From Nymphaea colorata (lineage: Eukaryota > Streptophyta > Magnoliopsida > Nymphaeales > Nymphaeaceae), in the NCBI RefSeq assembly GCF_008831285.2, contig NC_045148.1, forward strand, positions 22,129,002-22,193,001: a stretch of 64,000 bases of DNA, read 5' to 3'. Numbering within the stretch: the stretch's first letter is position 1; each line of letters begins with the position of its first letter. The notes under the pieces were generated by a model. The model did not search any database and was not told the origin of the DNA. It saw nothing but the letters and a program-made list of their open reading frames with translations. Of the stretch, positions 34,041 through 45,699 are shown piece by piece. A program made the translations under genes and the position numbers.

Positions 34041-35635
34041 TGAGTTCTCTTCCTATGTGTAAGTTCGTGCGAGTTTATGTCAAGCCCGAGTTGGCTCGGC
34101 TCATTATGCAGCCCCACCTGTTGGACATTTGCAACAGAGCTATTACCAAAGATCAGATCATCGATATTAGTGTTACAAGAATCAGCCCGATTCGGTTCGT
34201 GGCTCCCCATACTGCACTAATGAAGCAACATTTTCATGAATGACGAGAACTGGTACTTACATATAGGTTGGGATAGATGACAACCAAAACTAGGTAGTAA
34301 AAATAATATTAAAAACACATCCTTTTTTTTTTGGAAAAACAGTAATAAAACATAAAAAATAAGTCCGCTAAATAAAACGGCAGAAAAATAATCTTTTTTG
34401 AAAAAAATGCCAAAATAAAAAAGGTGGTTTTCTTGTCGTTTTCATTTTTGGCATTTTTCATATTTTCTAAATGTCAAATGGCTTGTTACCATTCTGTAAT
34501 TTTTAGTTGTTGCTTGTCTTGCCTTATCCAATTTTTAGTTGTTGCTTGTTCTTTTTGATAAAACTTGTTTCACTTCTTATTTTGTTTAGTAATCAACTGA
34601 TCAACCTTGGTGAAAGCACGTAAATTTAAATAGTCGATGAAAGGAAGGAAAATTTGGCAGAAGTCAATAAGAATGTCTTCAAGCTATGTAGGATTTGCCA
34701 GGTGAATTTTGAAGATATGCATTTCATCAGCTGATGTATTCATGCCTTCTCGTATTGTTAGATGTCATATGCAAAGTCTGGACGATGCGAAATGTACATG
34801 ACCTTGAAATTTGATGATTGAAAGCTCCAATCTGATCACTTTTTATTTCACTAAAGAAAAAAGATTTCACTGCTGCAAATAATATAGGGACTTGTTCGAA
34901 AGTGATAAGAAGAGCGAAGACACTAAATCTAAAACTCTGAATTGATAGGCCATCAAAAGTTTCAAGGAATCCCGTCAAATTGGAATTTCAGTCATAGTTG
35001 TAACAGAAAAATATAATTATAAAACTTTTTACTTACTAAACATTCAAAAAACTAAAATTTTTAACACTTGCTAATAATGTGACGTTTGGAAAACTTAAGA
35101 ATGCAGGAAAAAGATCAAAATTTCAACTTTTTTATGGATTTGCAGAAATTTCCAGAATTTCTTTTTTGAAATATTGTCACAGCCAATTTACTGAACGAAG
35201 TTTTCAAATCTCAAAGACTGATTGAAATGTCCCAATGCAGTTCTTAATATTTGTCTCCGATATTTGTGGGCCTAGTTTTTTCCAAGTATGAGACGATAAG
35301 GGCAATGATCAAGAACACAAGTTCATAGAGGAGAAAAAGAATAATCCAAACATATTCAGTAAGATAGATCCCCACAACACAGGAAGCCCTGGTATAGGTT
35401 GAAGTCTTTCAGTTGCGACAATGGAAACAATAGGAATGAAGTAGGAAGAAGTAGAAGAGAGCATACAAAAGAATGAGGAATGAAATCATAATTGAAGCCG
35501 ACCCTGAAACAGAGCCTCAGGTGGTTGAGCGCATTCCTAGTCAGCATTAAAGGGAATCGATTTACAAAAAAGCTTGATCACATCCGTATGAAGACTATGG
35601 TGAACTCCTTTCGTAGCATCAACGCTTTGTACTTG
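34041..35635. other. Gene-poor DNA with an AAATAAGTC-family repeat
   Basis: A repeat of the AAATAAGTC family lies at about 34330-34480, followed by a short direct repeat 'CAATTTTTAGTTGTTGCTTGT' near 34497-34552. At about 35095 a stretch 'AGGAAAAAGATCAAAATTTCAACTT' matches 31984-32010. No gene is supported. The frames at 34727-34978 and 35356-35547 have no family features. Confidence 0.4.
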
Positions 35636-37950
35636 TTAACACCCCAACTTTTTTCACATCAGAACTGAAGCGATATCCAAATTTTACAAAAGAATTATGA
35701 AAAATTGTAATTTCAAAGCTAATTTCGAATCTAAAGAACAATTTCGATTCAATTTAACCCATGACACAAATCCCAATGCAGGATTACGAGTCCAAACTAT
35801 GTACAAATGTTATTTGAAATCAAAATGCAATTGCAAATGCCATTTGAAATCCAAATCCAATTGCAAAATTCAAATTTTGACTTAAATCCAAGAATTGGAT
35901 CTAATTCAGTCTAGAATGCTACGAGGGACCCACGTGTGGGCCCCACCTAGCCCATGTGGTCAAGAGCCCTCCAGGGGTCATGCCCCCCCATCCAAAAAAA
36001 AATAATATATTTTCTCTCAATTAAATGAAGGAAAGTCATTTTCAAGGAAAAATGAATGAGAAACCTAGTAAAAGAGAGACATTTATGTCTCTCTCTTCTT
36101 TAACCAAGTCCTCTTTAAAGAGGAGTCAATTTCTAAAAAGCAATAACTAGGCTGGTCAAACTCACATAACCTACTTAATCCAAGTATGTTTGACCTGAGT
36201 GCACTCAAATGTGGTGCCAATTTCAGCTAGGTTTGGTCAACTTGGGCTGAACACATTCAAAAGGGCTCTGACTTTGGTCAATTGGTCGAAATTGACCAAT
36301 TTGGATAATTTACCCTTCTATGATCAAATTGAGATTAAAGAGCCTAAATTGGTTTATGAAAGGCACATATACATTTGAATTTGTCAAATATATAAATAAA
36401 ATACCAAATTAAAATTCAATATTTCCAACCAAAGTTTGATTTAGTTGAAACCCATTTTTAATCAAGTTATGGATAAAAATACCCTTTTTGAACCAAATTT
36501 GATAGAAGTTTTCAATTTTATTCAAATTTACATTGAATTATCATAATTCAATGGCATTTGAAGCTTAGTAACTAGGTTTTAACCTAACAAGCTCGATTTT
36601 AGTCGAAGAAAAAAATAAATAGCACAAAATAAGGGAAAACCCTATGCAAGGGAATTTTCATCCGAGATTTTGGTCAAAGTTGGTCAGCTAGGTCTGAACC
36701 AATGTTGACCAAACCTATCCAAGCCCACCTAGCTCATGTAAATGGGCTAAAAATGGTCAATTAGCGAAACTAATCCCAATTTAACTCGTTTTACAAGTCC
36801 CCAAGGTCTGAAGCAAGTTCCCAAGGTGAGTTAAGAAGATGGTTGAACCCACCTCTTATAATATATAAACCTCCCCTTGGCCACCAAGGAGGAGGACGAA
36901 AATTTGAAGATTTCTTTAAGTTTCTACAGCCAAGGAGCTAGGCGGGAGAAGCCAAGGAGGAGAAAGAAGATTCGTCCAAGCCTTCTTCCCCCCCCACCTC
37001 CCTCCCTCTCATTTTCTTCTTCATTCCCTCTACTGTCTCTATCGAGTTTACTAAGTGAGGGTGCTTAAGTGAACCCTTTCTTTGGATTTTCGTCGAGAGA
37101 AGCTCTCTTTTTCCCACTACAAATTCCAACAAGTGAGCTATTCTTATTTTAGCTTTGAGCAATCTTAAGCTCGAATCATAGGTTGGATTCTTGCTTAAGA
37201 TTGCTCAATTTAGAAAACAAGTGAAGAAGAAGAACAAGCATCAAGACCAGCCGCAAGGTATGTGATTTGAAGTCATTTCTTATATACTTTGGCTTCTTGT
37301 TGGTTCATTTTAATTTCAACAATTCGTGGGAGGGGTTTATTTTCATTTATTTTATAGCTGGGAATGATGTCCAGTTAGGGGAAACCTACGATTGAATGTA
37401 CATGTTAATGCATAATGCATGCATGCGTCGGTTTTTCTTAAAGATGAACCCATGTATCAAGTTTTGAAAAAGCGCCCCAAGCCCACGTCCCTTTCAAAAC
37501 AACAAGCTTAAAACCATTTTGAATTCCTCTCCATGAGAGAATCCCACGGTGAGAGAGTGATTTTGCTGCAACATATGTGATGAAAATACCTATTAGGGAT
37601 GGATACATTCTTATGAATGTGATCAGCCCTTGCATGGCAAAGTTATGGATAAATTAGCTTGAGCATGGTTTTGTTTTCCTTCTCATTTGAAGTCATTTGG
37701 ATTCATGTCTTTCAATTTAATTGACCAAGGGTGGTAGAGGAGATTAGAAACAAGTTTTCAATCTTCCTATGTAAAAGAACCCAGCCATGAATCGTCATGA
37801 TTCATGAGTTATGCGGTCCTTTGATTAAATTTCATTTTGAAGAGTAAGATACGTGTATATATATATTGTTATATATAAACACGTGCAATCTCTTGTTAAA
37901 AATTATTTTCCTCTTTTAAAAATCATTTGTGTCTATGCATGAATAACTGC
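35636..37950 (+). mobile_element. Long LTR-like sequence of a Ty3/gypsy-type retrotransposon
   Basis: The left border TGTTAACACCCCAACTTTTT resembles the TGT(T/A)ACACCCC start of many plant gypsy LTRs. About 1.2 kb of AT-rich sequence follows, then a TATA box (TATAATATATAAAC, 36858-36870) and a pyrimidine- and purine-rich leader (36890-37160), as in the U3-R-U5 order of such LTRs. No primer-binding site or gag/pol sequence follows, so this is a solo or truncated LTR. The stretch at 37730-37870 has a relative at 51840-51980. I cannot fix the right border. Confidence 0.5.
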
Positions 37951-38266
37951 AGCTGTAGATTTGAATATAAGTCTGAATCCAACTAAGATAGTGAATATTA
38001 AACCTAATTATTCATACATAGACACAAATGCCGGCAAGTTTCCCTTCCGAGTGTGTTTCTTTCTTTAGTAAAATTTCACTTCCTCCTTATAAATGCACGG
38101 ACACAAAAAATAGAGTTTCATGTACACCATAAATCAAAATAAAACAATTGGTCCTAATTTTTTTGCATGGCTTTCTTTATTTCTGAAACCATCTCATTAA
38201 CGACAGTGTACATTGTCTACTACTATTGCCATGATCACGTCTGACTTTGTTGACTGGATGAATGGG

Positions 38267-38652
38267 AATTGGGGGCCGCTGGAAAGGTGCAACCAAAGCA
38301 GATGTCTATAGCTATGGGATTCTTCTGCTTGAGGTGTTTACCAGAAGAACGTTTTGATAGGGACTTTACTCTGAAGCAATGGGTGGCTGAAGCGTTTCCG
38401 CTTGCAATTTCAGATGTCATCGATGGTCATCTTCTGAAGCAAAATAACAGTGAAAAGATTTCAGATCATGTCGCTGCAGGCCATCTTCTGAAGCAAAATA
38501 ACTGCAAAACTGTTCGAAATGAGCTTCTTGTCATGATCATGGACACAGGGTTGTCATGGTCAAGGAAAGCACCGACAGAGAGAATGGACATGAAAGAGGT
38601 GGTCGTCAGGCATAAAAGGATACGATGGGAGGCTTCCCTTTTGGGAGAATGA
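38267..38652 (+). pseudogene. LRR receptor-kinase last exon, decayed
   Basis: It corresponds to exon 2 of the gene at 20918-24926. In one frame it reads ATKADVYSYGILLLEVFTRR. After a shift near 38345 it gives ERFDRDFTLKQWVAEAFPLA, ISDVIDGHLLKQNN and NELLVMIMDTGLSW, up to KEVVV. These are the end of the kinase domain and the C-terminal tail. The acceptor AG seen in the other copy is GG here. A 60-base tandem duplication in the tail repeats GHLLKQNN. The 5' part of this gene is not present upstream, where the LTR-like sequence lies. It cannot be expressed as a kinase. Confidence 0.8.
38420..38510 (+). repeat. Short in-frame tandem duplication in the kinase tail
   Basis: GG(T/C)CATCTTCTGAAGCAAAA occurs twice, 54 bases apart, so the encoded GHLLKQNN appears twice in the same frame. 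The homologous gene at 20918-24926 has a single SHVLNKSN here. Confidence 0.85.
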
Positions 38653-41124
38653 CAAAAATAAAACAGTCTTCCATGGTGTGGGAGATTGTCTTCAATTACG
38701 GAAAACTGTGAATACTGTGAGCTGTTGGTCTTCTGTAAGATGTTCTTCTACTTTTTCCTTCACATTCGTTTCACCAAGAAGAAAATTGTTAAACGGAAAA
38801 TTATTCACATAAATCATTTGCTTCTCGATATTATTATATGTTTATGTGTCTGCGAACTACCAAGTATATTGACATCACTACACTTCATCTTAGAAAAATG
38901 ATTGGGATGGCGCAGTACAATTGAAAGCTTTAGATTACAAGCTCTTGAAGACTTGAAGCATCATGTGGATAGGAAGTATGTGGTATGTCGACTCGTTGTC
39001 ATGTATTGTCACATCCTTTTTTACCTAATTGTTCTGCTGAATACGAAGCTCTTTGTCCTATTGCTGAACCGCTTTCGGGTAAGGTGGAAAATCAAAAGAG
39101 ATGGTGGACTAGGCCGCCTATGTTTGGAGGCTGTTGCAACATAGCTTCTTCCTTTCAAAAGTTCAACAAAAAATTTGTCAGTCTCGAACTTGCTGGCAGC
39201 AGGTGTAGAATATCTTATTCTTACCAGTTGGTCCTTTTCAACCTCAAAGGCTAACATCGAATTTGAGGCACCCATTGCATTGTCGAGAAAGAAGACAAAC
39301 TCAATGGGTACAGCAATAGACCAGCATGGCTGGATCTCCACCCCAAAAGTTGTTTCTTTGCTGAAAAAGTGAATGGTTGAATTCGGACTTTACAGAAGCC
39401 CTTCTAAGACCACAATTAATGACCCAATTATATAAAAATAAAATAAAAGTACAACAAGCAACCACCATAGTAATCATGCATCATTATCTTATTGTTGAGT
39501 GTTTGAACAGGAAAACTGGGAAGAGCATGGATCATGTCTGTGTTGGCATGGGCATCCGAGGCCATGATGTGAACAGCTGATCCAACGAACCGATGATGAT
39601 GCCTCTTGTGTAATCGCTTTCATGTGGGGCCTGGTATGTCTGCCCGTTGACTTCATCAGGAGGTTAGCGTGGGACCCACAGGTGGCATGCAGACGACCAT
39701 GGTGGCCACCGTCACGTATGGGATGGTATGTCGATGATGATCATGAGTAACGATGACACTCATGCGCGTGGTATTCTGCCGCAGCATACAAGTTATTGGT
39801 TCATGTCATCATGACAAAATTTTCAGTTACGGACTAAAAGTTTTATCTTTTTACAACAAAGACCCCATACTTGCTTCTGACTTATTGCGTTTCCCAACAC
39901 CCTGCTAGAAAAACTTTCTTTCAGCAAAATGTGAGTAAAACAGTAAATGTTCTTCCACTTGGTAACATATATGGCATCTATATTTCTCTTCAGCCTTATA
40001 TGTCTAATAAGGTAAGAATTAGCCTTCCACTAGCTGCTATGAAAACAAATTGGTTGAGTCTTTATCTCCTATCCTAATTTAAAAACAAGTTCAGATCCGA
40101 CAAACATGTGTATATGTGTCATTTCACATCCTTATTGGATCCCACTGGAGCAATGGACTCCCATTCTCATTCAATTTATGAAAATGCATGACCAATCTAA
40201 ACCCGTTTGCTCCAAATGTCTGCACCAAAAATGGACCCAAAATCAGGTCAAGTGGTAATCGAACTTATTAAATCTATTTACATACCTAATCAAAGTGGAT
40301 TCGCAAAACCCAATTAGTGATGTTTCATGACGATGGTCACGTCAACATTGGGACTTGGGTCGAAAGCCAACCAGATCGAGTCCGAGATCCAGATGAAGAA
40401 TTCCTAGTGCCACCATGAAGCATCTTGCAACTCACAAAAATACACCTAATTTTTGTTATTATAAAAACGACACAGTAGTTCTATGATAAACTGACATATA
40501 CATATGTATATATATGTATATATATAATTAATATCCTTTAAACGAACATTTACGCTCGCCTATGTTTTCTCACCTAATAATTGTGTAAGTAAGTAAAAGC
40601 AACTTCGATTTTAATCTTTTATGATTTCATGTATTAATAAAAGGGCATAACTGGTCTTGACATAGTCGACCACATATGTATGTTACTTGGTATTGTCACA
40701 GTGGCCAATAGTGGAAATTAATGAGCTAATTAATTTGTTGATGTGGAAACTACTTTTAGTCATTTCATCTTAATAATTACACGTAAGCTATTTAGTAACT
40801 AGCAGAAGTTTACTCTTAATGAATAGTGAAAATATCTTGTATTTCTTCTCATCCCCATATCTTTACATAAATTTTCAAATGCTCCCATCAACTTATTTGA
40901 AAAAATAAGCGTCTTCACCATTTATATTAATATAAAATCACGAGAATATACACCTTCCTATCTCACAGTTGCCAAGTTGAAGACATATTCTTTTGAAACA
41001 GGAAAAGATGGAACGTAACTTGATAATTTTTTCATGGGTTCACTTCTGTTCGTGAGCTCACACAAACCCTTTAACTTCCTGAGCTGGAGTAGTTGAGTAG
41101 TGCTCAAATTCTTTGGGATTAGAG
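38653..41124. other. Gene-poor DNA with an unidentified minus-strand frame
   Basis: A 106-codon minus-strand frame at 39021-39341 has a protein-like middle (IEFVFFLDNAMGASNSMLAF, then EVEKDQLVRIRYSTP). I cannot assign it, and there is no clear splice or start signal. The rest is non-coding with a TA-rich patch at 40496-40530. Confidence 0.35.
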
Positions 41125-41428
41125 AGGCCTGTACAATTAGTCAAGCTAACACTCAAGCTTGACTTGAACTTGTTCAGTTACACTTGATTTGAAAACTCAA
41201 GTTTATAAAGGAGTCGAGTTCGACTTACATGAGTTTGACTCTATTTTGTTTAATTTAGCTTCTTTTTATAATTTTCAAATTGAAAACAAAGAAATTGAAG
41301 GAAAAGTTGGTAAATGAACTTAAGCAAGCCAAACTCAAGCCACGATTTGGTCTATTGAGTCAACCTTTTGCTCATCTTATACAGCTCGACTCGAGATTGA
41401 GCCCAGCAACGACTCCATGTGTGCAGAG
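41125..41428. mobile_element. hAT-like element, degraded
   Basis: Starts AGGCCTGTACAATTAGTCAAGC, a decayed form of the AGGGCTGCACAACGAGTC end, and finishes near CCATGTGTGCAGAG. The body has the same CTCGACTTG / GAGTTCGACTT words as the intact copies. The element aligned with it in the first copy of the duplication begins at 30583. Confidence 0.55.
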
Positions 41429-42880
41429 TTGACCACAGAACTGAAGCATTTATTGGAAACGATGTCTCGGCCCATTCAAGCTTATTCAGGCTGATTCTGG
41501 TAACATTGATCATCTGATCGGTGGGAATAGTTCTGCTGTTAATGCCCAACAGAACCTTCCACTATATGCAGTGTACTCAACTTCAATTAAAAAAATAAAA
41601 ATTAAAAGAAAAAACTAGAGTCGAAAACTGGCAAAAAGAGCGTGATATTGAAAATAGGTTTGCCAAGGTAAGACAAAATCTTGTCGATGTAATCTATTGC
41701 ACGAATTAAGGCATTCGATGTGGATATAAGAAGACCGTGCCGAAAATGAAAAGTCTGGAAATAAGAAAGCCATATTGCACTCATTTCAAAAGAATAGGCT
41801 TAGTCTTCCTTCGATATTAATTGGAGAAAAACAAGGCTAAATTTTCTGAAACATAACTTATGACACGACTGTGTGATATGGGCTGGTAGGCGGACAGTTT
41901 ATATTTGAGTGTTAGGAGTGTCAACCTCTTATACTGAAAAAGATGGGTCAAAGATCTCATAGTGGGGCGGCACTCCAAAACACCAAACATAGGCTGTAAA
42001 CCAAGTTTGGGTTGGGTAAGAGATTCTGCTTTGTGCCACACAATGGGTCCCCCCACAAGACGCTGAAATATTCCACTTTTGAAAGGTGTGGATGAAGTTG
42101 GCCTAACTCCAGTCCAGTGGTTTGGATGATGTAGTTGTGAGTCAGCACAAAAATATTAACACTTAGATTTTTTTTTAAACATAATTAGACAATATATAAA
42201 AACTAACAAAAAACAATAACTGGTGGACTGAATCAAATTGATTTAGTATAGATTTGAAGGAATCCGTTGATTCAAGCCAATATTTCCAACTAATCTGATG
42301 AGATAGTTTGACTAGCAAGATACAGTGTACTCAACTCGATCCCATCCTTGCTTCATTTACGTTGGCTAAAACTAAACTATGCGTGCTATTATATGGATCC
42401 CCATATTTGCATTAACCAAGCAACAGAGTAGTTACATTTTTTTTAAAAAAAGCACTAAATGTGTGAAAAATAAGTCAGCCCAATAAAAAGACAAAAACTG
42501 CCATTTCAGTTTTGAAAAAAAAATGCCATAGCAAAAAAACGCGTTTTTCTGCACTATTCTCATTTTTCCTTTTTTTCACTTTAGGCGTTTTTTCAATCTT
42601 TTCTATTGTCAAACTGCTTGTTTCCACTTTCTAATTCTTTTTTATTTCTTATCTACTTTTTTAATGTTGCCTAATTAGCTTTCTATTTATTTTATTTTTC
42701 TCTGAATTTTAAGTTTTTTTATTTTTTTGAAAAATTTACCATATTTTTCCATTATTTTTATCTTTTTTCTAAGCTCGCTGTTGAGAAAAACCTCTCCATT
42801 TAAAAGGCAAAAACAATCTTTATGAACTTGGTTGAAGCCTCTTCTTCTGTTCGTGCACGTTTTGCATAGAAAATTGGACA
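41429..42880. repeat. Segment duplicated from the 31.1-31.9 kb interval (copy 2)
   Basis: Matches 31090-31898 in order, as listed for copy 1, but with about 740 additional bases between two CAGTGTACTCAAC copies (41569 and 42323). The extra part includes a GC-richer stretch at 41930-42130, open on the minus strand for 79 codons, that looks like retroelement sequence. The AAATAAGTCAG-family repeat fills 42440-42780, just before the kinase gene start. Confidence 0.6.
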
Positions 42881-42883
42881 GGC

Positions 42884-43474
42884 ATGGCTACCACCGGTCC
42901 ATCACCTCAGCCACTTGTCTTTCTTTTGTGTTTCTCCTCTTTCACCTTTATTGTGGTTCTCGGCCAAAGGGAGGTGCCCTCAGCCCTTGTTTCTCTGAGC
43001 AACGTGACTGATCAATTTGCATTGCGGTCTTTCAAATCCCTTGTCACTAAAAACCCTTATAGTGTGTTATCAAATTGGAATTCCAATATCTCCTTCTGTG
43101 AGTGGAATGGAGTTCCATGCGGTCGTCGTTCACATAGGGTCGTTGGTCTGAGCATCTCCGAAAAGGCACTCGGCGGTGGAGTTAACAGGTATCATCATCT
43201 GTCTGCGCACTCTATTCCGTGTTACTGGTCTCCACCTAGCTGCTACCATCTCTGCATCACCTTTGCCATCACCATTTCATCTTGTGGATTGTCCTTTATC
43301 TTCTTCTTCTTCTTCGTCAATATCTATTGCTACCAGTGGGTTCAAATACTTTTGTGGACCTGTTTTGAAGTTGATGTCAATCTCAATACCAAGGATGACA
43401 TCTGCAGGCAAGATCCTTCAATAGTTATTAACTATCCTGGAAGAGGTGCCCCTCCCAGCACAAGGATTGTGTAG
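42884..43474 (+). pseudogene. LRR receptor-kinase 5' end joined to unrelated sequence
   Basis: The ATG at 42884 begins MATTGPSPQPLVFLLCFSSF, a signal peptide. Then come DQFALRSFKSLVTKNPYSVL, SNWNSNISFCEWNGVPCGRR and HRVVGLSISEKALGG, the N-terminal cap of an LRR-XII receptor, closely matching the minus-strand copy. From about residue 100 (near 43181) the frame stays open for another 96 codons but no leucine-rich repeats follow. It becomes hydrophobic and phenylalanine-rich (IFFFFFFVNIYCYQWVQILL) and ends at 43474. The gene was therefore cut after the cap and joined to other DNA. It would at most make a short secreted chimera. The 5' region (31898 and 13446) is shared with two other remnants. 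Confidence 0.8.
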
Positions 43475-44448
43475 GTAAGCGAGCAAATCTGGTTATATTG
43501 ACAGAGCTTTGCACAAACGCATTGTGCATAGGCTCTTGTGCAAGCCAAGTCCCCCCAAATGTGGGCGAGGGTCCCAATACAAGTGGGCCAAGGTACACTT
43601 AACTTTTTTCAAAGGGCTGTGCACTGTGCACGTAACTAGCTTTTGGTAAGTGAATCACACTTTTATTTGGGTTTCAAAAACAAAAAGTGCATTGTTTCTA
43701 TGAAAATGTTATATATAAGAAAAATGAATGGTAACTCTGACTTTTTAGAGTCATCTTCATTTAAGCAAAGCCATTCATTCTATCTTGATAGACGTTTAAG
43801 AATAAAGCAATGAAAAAATTGTGATAGACTTTTTGTCATTTAATATTAGTTTTCTTCATTTTATCTATCATTTTCTGTCAACCATATATCTGTGTTAGAT
43901 TGATGGAATTGGTTAGACGGCTGGGTGACTATAAATAGCTAGAGTCATCATTTACTCACTTGCTCAATCTCTCTCTCACTCTCATATATATATATATACA
44001 TATATATAGAAGTTGAAAAAAAAAGACCACTTGGGTAAGAGGGAAAAAACAAACCCATCAAAATTAATTATTAAAATATTTGCTTTTACAATCTCACCTT
44101 ATAAATATGATCTTAGAGAATAATTTTCTGGGGAACAAATATTTTTTCTTGCTTAAATAATGTTTTCTTAATCATAAAAATGAACAACTCTTATAACATC
44201 AAAATTCTGGCAATGGAAAGATTAATTTTAAAAAGGAAAGTCTGGAACTAATGCATGATTTATATTAAAGTAGTGTTTATAAACACACTAGATGGTTCAT
44301 TTATGAATACCAAAAGAAAAATCCTTGAATTTCAGCACACAATTAAACAAGATTAGAAACATTAATTAATCTACCAAATTATGGATGATAAGTTTGTCGG
44401 GAACAGAGTAATGTTAAAGCAGCAGAAACAGCAGCGCTCTTCAGCCAT
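43475..44448. other. Gene-poor DNA, nothing recognised
   Basis: Contains short TC and TA runs at about 43966-44007. A stretch at 43490-43650, with 'GCATTGTGCATAGG' and 'GGGCTGTGCACTGTGCAC', is slightly repetitive but too short to classify. Confidence 0.4.
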
Positions 44449-45023
44449 GTCTCAGCAGCAGATTCTCACATGGCATCTCGCTCAAGAAGATGGCATCAGA
44501 AACAGATAGAGAAAAAGAGGAAGAAGAGAGATATGTTCACCGGTTTGCTTCTATGAGGCTCCGATTTAGGGCGATCAACATGTAACTCTATATCAAAGAA
44601 TAGATGGGCATATATAGTGTTGCCTCATAGGTTTTCCCTTAGCCCAGCGGGTGGTTACTGTTTGTGAGAGATTTATTGAATATTAATTTCAATCTTAATT
44701 GATGAAACAGTTTTTCACTTCATCTTGTAACTGCTAGAAGGTCCACTTGCAGTTATGAGATTGAATTGAAAAACTGTTTCATCAATTAATATTCAATAAA
44801 TATCTCACAAACAGTAACCGCCCGCTGGGCTAAGGGAAAACCAATGAGGCAACACTATATATGCCCAGCTATTCTTTGATGTAGGGTTACATGTTGACCG
44901 CCCCAAATCGGGGCCACATAGAAGAAAACCCGTAAACATATCTCTCTTCTTTCTCTTCTTCTCTATCTGTTTCAGATGCCATCTTCTTGAGCGAGATGCC
45001 ATGTGAGAATCTGCTGCTGAGAC
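44449..45023. repeat. Large near-perfect palindrome (286 and 275-base arms)
   Basis: The left arm (44449-44734) and right arm (44749-45023) are complements over almost their full length, separated by a 14-base loop. Outer ends are GTCTCAGCAGCAGATTCTCA and its complement. The inner ends around AATTGATGAAACAGTTTTTC also match. The main differences are a 10-15 base insertion in the left arm and scattered substitutions. Each arm contains TATATAG, AGCCCAGCGGG(T/C)GGTTACTG and a purine-rich tract, which looks like promoter or LTR sequence in inverted orientation. If transcribed through, it would form a long double-stranded RNA hairpin. It may be a fold-back element. Confidence 0.9.
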
Positions 45024-45027
45024 GTAA

Positions 45028-45270
45028 ACCTTGCTCCAACAAGCGAGGGTTTCAAAACACACTCGTTCGCAGCGAGTGAGGGATGAAACCCTCGCTCCGC
45101 AAAGCAAAGGGTTTCAAATCAATCTGAAAACCTCACACCACAAGGTGTTTCAGATTAATCAGAAACCCCCGCTCAGCAAAGAGTGGTGCTGGAGCGACGG
45201 CTTTCAGGTTCATGAAACCCTCGTTCCAGCAAGCAATCTGAAACCTTCATTCAGCACTGAGCATGAGTGA
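45028..45270. repeat. Cluster of short alternating inverted repeats
   Basis: Just outside the palindrome, the words GAAACCCTCGCTCC and GCGAGGGTTTCA (and looser forms such as GAAACCCTCGTTCCAGCAAG and GGTGTTTCAGATTAATCAG) alternate in direct and inverted orientation five or more times in 240 bases. Each adjacent pair could form a short hairpin. A 79-codon frame crosses it but reflects the repeat only. It abuts the palindrome's right arm, so the two may be parts of one element. Confidence 0.75.
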
Positions 45271-45409
45271 GAGTTCCTTGAAAACCCAAAACTTAAAATC
45301 CAAATATCTCATATGATTTCTCTTTTCTGCATATACTCTGCTTCATCTCTTCCATAGCAGCAGCATGCTCGCTGCGATATTTTGCCATAGCATATAAACG
45401 ACATGCTTA

Positions 45410-45570
45410 TATACTAGTTAAATGAGCTCAAGCTCTGACACGCTTGATTGAGCCGAGCTTGAGTTGGCATTATATAACTTGATTCGAGCTTGAGTTGTGC
45501 AATATAGAAGGCAAGCAGAGTTCGAGGCTGACCAAGCTTGGGCTCCACTCAACTCATGTTCACCCATACT
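45410..45570. mobile_element. hAT-like element fragment (GAGCTCGAC family)
   Basis: Words such as GAGCTCAAGCTC, GAGCCGAGCTTGAG and TTCGAGCTTGAGTTGTGC match the subterminal repeats of the elements at 4253 and 61543. No intact ends or target duplication are visible. Confidence 0.4.
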
Positions 45571-45699
45571 AGAAACAGCGTTTTTGAAATCCTTGGATCT
45601 AAGATCCAAGTATTAAAAATCAACTCCGGATCCTTAGATCTGAAGCTATCAAATGGAACCTAGATTCAAATATGAGCTCAAAATTGCTTTGCTTAATAA

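Noticed and set aside
33674-34210. 178-codon minus-strand open frame
   Set aside because: The plus strand over most of this interval encodes the LINE zinc-knuckle-type domain, so the minus frame is a shadow.
45031-45270. 79-codon plus-strand frame
   Set aside because: It lies entirely in the alternating inverted-repeat cluster and its apparent motifs repeat with it.
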